A stretch of 11,190 bases of DNA from Conexivisphaera sp046536535 (GTDB taxonomy: Archaea > Thermoproteota > Nitrososphaeria > Conexivisphaerales > Conexivisphaeraceae): positions 1 to 11,190 of the forward strand of contig JAWDMO010000037.1 in NCBI GenBank assembly GCA_046536535.1, written 5' to 3'. A model generated the notes under the pieces. That model searched no databases and had not been told where the DNA came from. It saw only the letters and a list, made by a program, of their open reading frames with translations. The translations under genes and the position numbers were made by a program. Positions 9,492 through 11,190 of the stretch are shown piece by piece. Within the stretch, counting starts at the first letter, position 1, and every line of letters starts with the position of its first letter.

Positions 9492-11190
9492 GTGGTCGCG
9501 CTCGGGATATGTCCGCACTGCGGGCTGGCCTGCAGGCTGCGCTTCGGGACATCGGAAGGACGCATATCTTCGACGGGGTCGGATCCGACGGATCCCGTCA
9601 GCGGCGGATCGCCGTGCGTGAGGGGCCTTAAGGTTCACGAGGCCATCTACAGGGGGAGGATCATGGAGCCGCTGGTGAGGAACGGGAAGCGCGGCCGTCC
9701 CAGGGCCGTGGGCTGGAGGGAGGCGCTTGAGACCGTGGCCCGCGGGATAACTGGATCCGACCCCGAGGACGTACACTTCGCTATCTCGGGGAGGGTGACC
9801 AACGAGGACGCACTGGCCCTCGTGAGGACCGCGCTATCGGTCGTCGGGACGCCCAACGTGGATAACGCGAGCGCCAGGGTGTGCCATGCGTCCACGGTGG
9901 ACGCCATGAGGGAGATATACGGCGTCCCCGCGTCGACCGGGACATTGGACGATGTGATGTCCATGGATCTCCTGTTGCTGGCCGGCACCAATCCGGCGGT
10001 CGACTATCCCCCTATGTACGCCCGGATCTCCAGGGCGCGCGCCAGGGGGACCGCGGTTATATACCTGGGATCGCTGATCGCGGAGACATCGCGCTCGTCC
10101 GATGTCTCCCTGCTCGTGAGGCCGGGGGGCGAGGTCGCGGTCCTCAATTACATCGCCAGGGAGATCCTGGAGTCGCGGGCCCATGCAGAGGGCGTCGAGC
10201 TGATCGACGGATTTAATGAATACCGCGATTGGCTCATGGAATACGATCTCCCCAGGGCGGAGGAGGCGTTGATGGGATCCCCTGAGGCGCTGCGCAGCGC
10301 AGTGGAGCTCATCGCCGGATCCACGCACATGGGTGTGGCCAGCGGCATGGGCCTCGCGCATGGGCCCGGCGGGTGCGCAGCGCTCAGATCCCTGTACGAC
10401 CTCGCCCTGCTCAAGGGCGCTACTACAGTGACGATGAGGGGGCTCGTGAACGTCCAGGGCGTGGGCGACATGGGCGCATGCCCAGGGCTACGCTGCTGGG
10501 ATGGGGACTCGAGGGCGAGGGCCGAGGAGCGCTGGGGCCCGTTTCCGCGCGGGGGCTCGACGTTCACGGAGGCAATTCTGAGTGGTAGCCCGGAGGTCCT
10601 GATCATGACCGATATGAACCCCATGCACAGCATGGCCAGCCCCCGGACGGTCGAGAGGGCGCTGGAGAATTCATTCGTCGTCTGCATGTGCAGCTATCCG
10701 AACGAGACGTCCGAGCTGGCGGATGTCGTGCTCCCGGTTCCGCTCATGCCGGAGAGGGAGGGCACGGTGACGAACGGCGAGAGGAGGGTTAGGCCCGTGA
10801 TGCGCGCCGCGCGCCCTCCGGGCTCCCAGGTGCAGGAGTGGGAGATAGCGTCCGGGCTGGCTAGGATCCTGGGGCGCGATCTCGGGTACTCGTCCGTGCT
10901 GGACGTTACGCGCGAGATTGTGTATCTGGCGCCGGGCTATCGGGCGATCGATCCAGCAGCCCTCGTGGCCGGGCGCGATCAGTGGGCGGAGAAGGGGCCG
11001 CTCAGGCCCAGGTTCGCGCCGGCGATCGATCCCGGACCCGTCGAGGCGCCGCCCGGAAGCTGGATACTCGTGGATATCCGGAGTCCCCACCACTTCGTGG
11101 GCGGGGAGATCACTTGGAGAATCAGGTCCCTGGCGAGGGCATCGGGGGGTCCCGCCGTGCTAATGAACCCCGCGGACATCGAGGAGCTGG
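9492..11190 (+). CDS. Formate-dehydrogenase-like molybdopterin oxidoreductase, alpha subunit (3' truncated by window edge)
   Basis: An open frame of 566 residues runs from the GTG at 9492 to the right edge without a stop. The N terminus carries a [4Fe-4S] motif CPHCGLAC...CVRG (C7, C10, C14, C42). Next comes RVCH, giving C131-H132, the position of the Sec/Cys-His pair of formate dehydrogenases. R316 in MRGLVNVQGVGDMGACPG matches the third active-site residue (Arg333 of E. coli FdhF). TDMNPMHSMASP, ETSELADVVLP and EREGTVTNGERRV follow in the usual order, and SPHHFVGGEITWRIRSLAR opens the C-terminal MopB domain. About 100-130 residues are missing compared with a typical 680-700. The metal (Mo or W) and the redox partner are not visible. 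Formate oxidation is likely by motif; a related bis-MGD enzyme is possible. Confidence 0.88.
   Translation, partial: MVALGICPHCGLACRLRFGTSEGRISSTGSDPTDPVSGGSPCVRGLKVHEAIYRGRIMEPLVRNGKRGRPRAVGWREALETVARGITGSDPEDVHFAISGRVTNEDALALVRTALSVVGTPNVDNASARVCHASTVDAMREIYGVPASTGTLDDVMSMDLLLLAGTNPAVDYPPMYARISRARARGTAVIYLGSLIAETSRSSDVSLLVRPGGEVAVLNYIAREILESRAHAEGVELIDGFNEYRDWLMEYDLPRAEEALMGSPEALRSAVELIAGSTHMGVASGMGLAHGPGGCAALRSLYDLALLKGATTVTMRGLVNVQGVGDMGACPGLRCWDGDSRARAEERWGPFPRGGSTFTEAILSGSPEVLIMTDMNPMHSMASPRTVERALENSFVVCMCSYPNETSELADVVLPVPLMPEREGTVTNGERRVRPVMRAARPPGSQVQEWEIASGLARILGRDLGYSSVLDVTREIVYLAPGYRAIDPAALVAGRDQWAEKGPLRPRFAPAIDPGPVEAPPGSWILVDIRSPHHFVGGEITWRIRSLARASGGPAVLMNPADIEEL

Overview
The window reads as chromosomal DNA from a GC-rich archaeon, probably a thermophile of the Thermoproteota/Thaumarchaeota side. 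The grounds are a HerA-type translocase, an archaeal EF-Tu-like translation-factor homologue, a stand-alone Lrp/AsnC ligand-binding domain protein, heavy use of AGG and ATA codons, and TATA boxes lying about 24-27 bases upstream of start codons (often GTG), which indicates leaderless transcripts. I cannot name the genus from sequence alone.

Layout, left to right: the 3' part of herA (+, enters from the left); a metallo-beta-lactamase-fold hydrolase (-); a 580-base non-coding stretch with a 238-bp non-autonomous IS605-type element (copy A) and a 32-bp direct repeat pair around a 38-base spacer; glutamate dehydrogenase and a peroxiredoxin as a tight pair (+); an EF-Tu-like protein without recognisable GTP-binding motifs (-), whose stop codon overlaps the peroxiredoxin stop; a TnpB-only IS200/IS605 element with an intact nuclease gene (-); an Lrp-type RAM-domain protein (+); a 630-base non-coding stretch with a second copy (B) of the non-autonomous element and a TATA-driven candidate structured RNA; class II fumarase (-); divergent RNase HI (+); and a formate-dehydrogenase-like molybdopterin oxidoreductase (+) that runs off the right edge.

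The host genes are mostly central metabolism and housekeeping: glutamate/2-oxoglutarate interconversion, fumarate hydration, formate or related redox chemistry, peroxide removal, DNA end processing and RNA:DNA hybrid removal. They do not form one operon. Only gdhA and the peroxiredoxin gene look co-transcribed.

The accessory content is the interesting part. Two 235-238 bp elements share both boundaries and about 90% of their bases. Each carries only the C-terminal zinc-finger/RuvC tail of a TnpB plus its structured right end. Neither can make a nuclease, but both keep the guide-RNA scaffold region and end hairpins. An unrelated full-length TnpB sits between them. The other points to follow up are the CRISPR-like repeat pair upstream of gdhA, the candidate RNA at 7287-7375 closed by a perfect 9-bp terminal stem, and a perfect inverted repeat over the RNase HI promoter.
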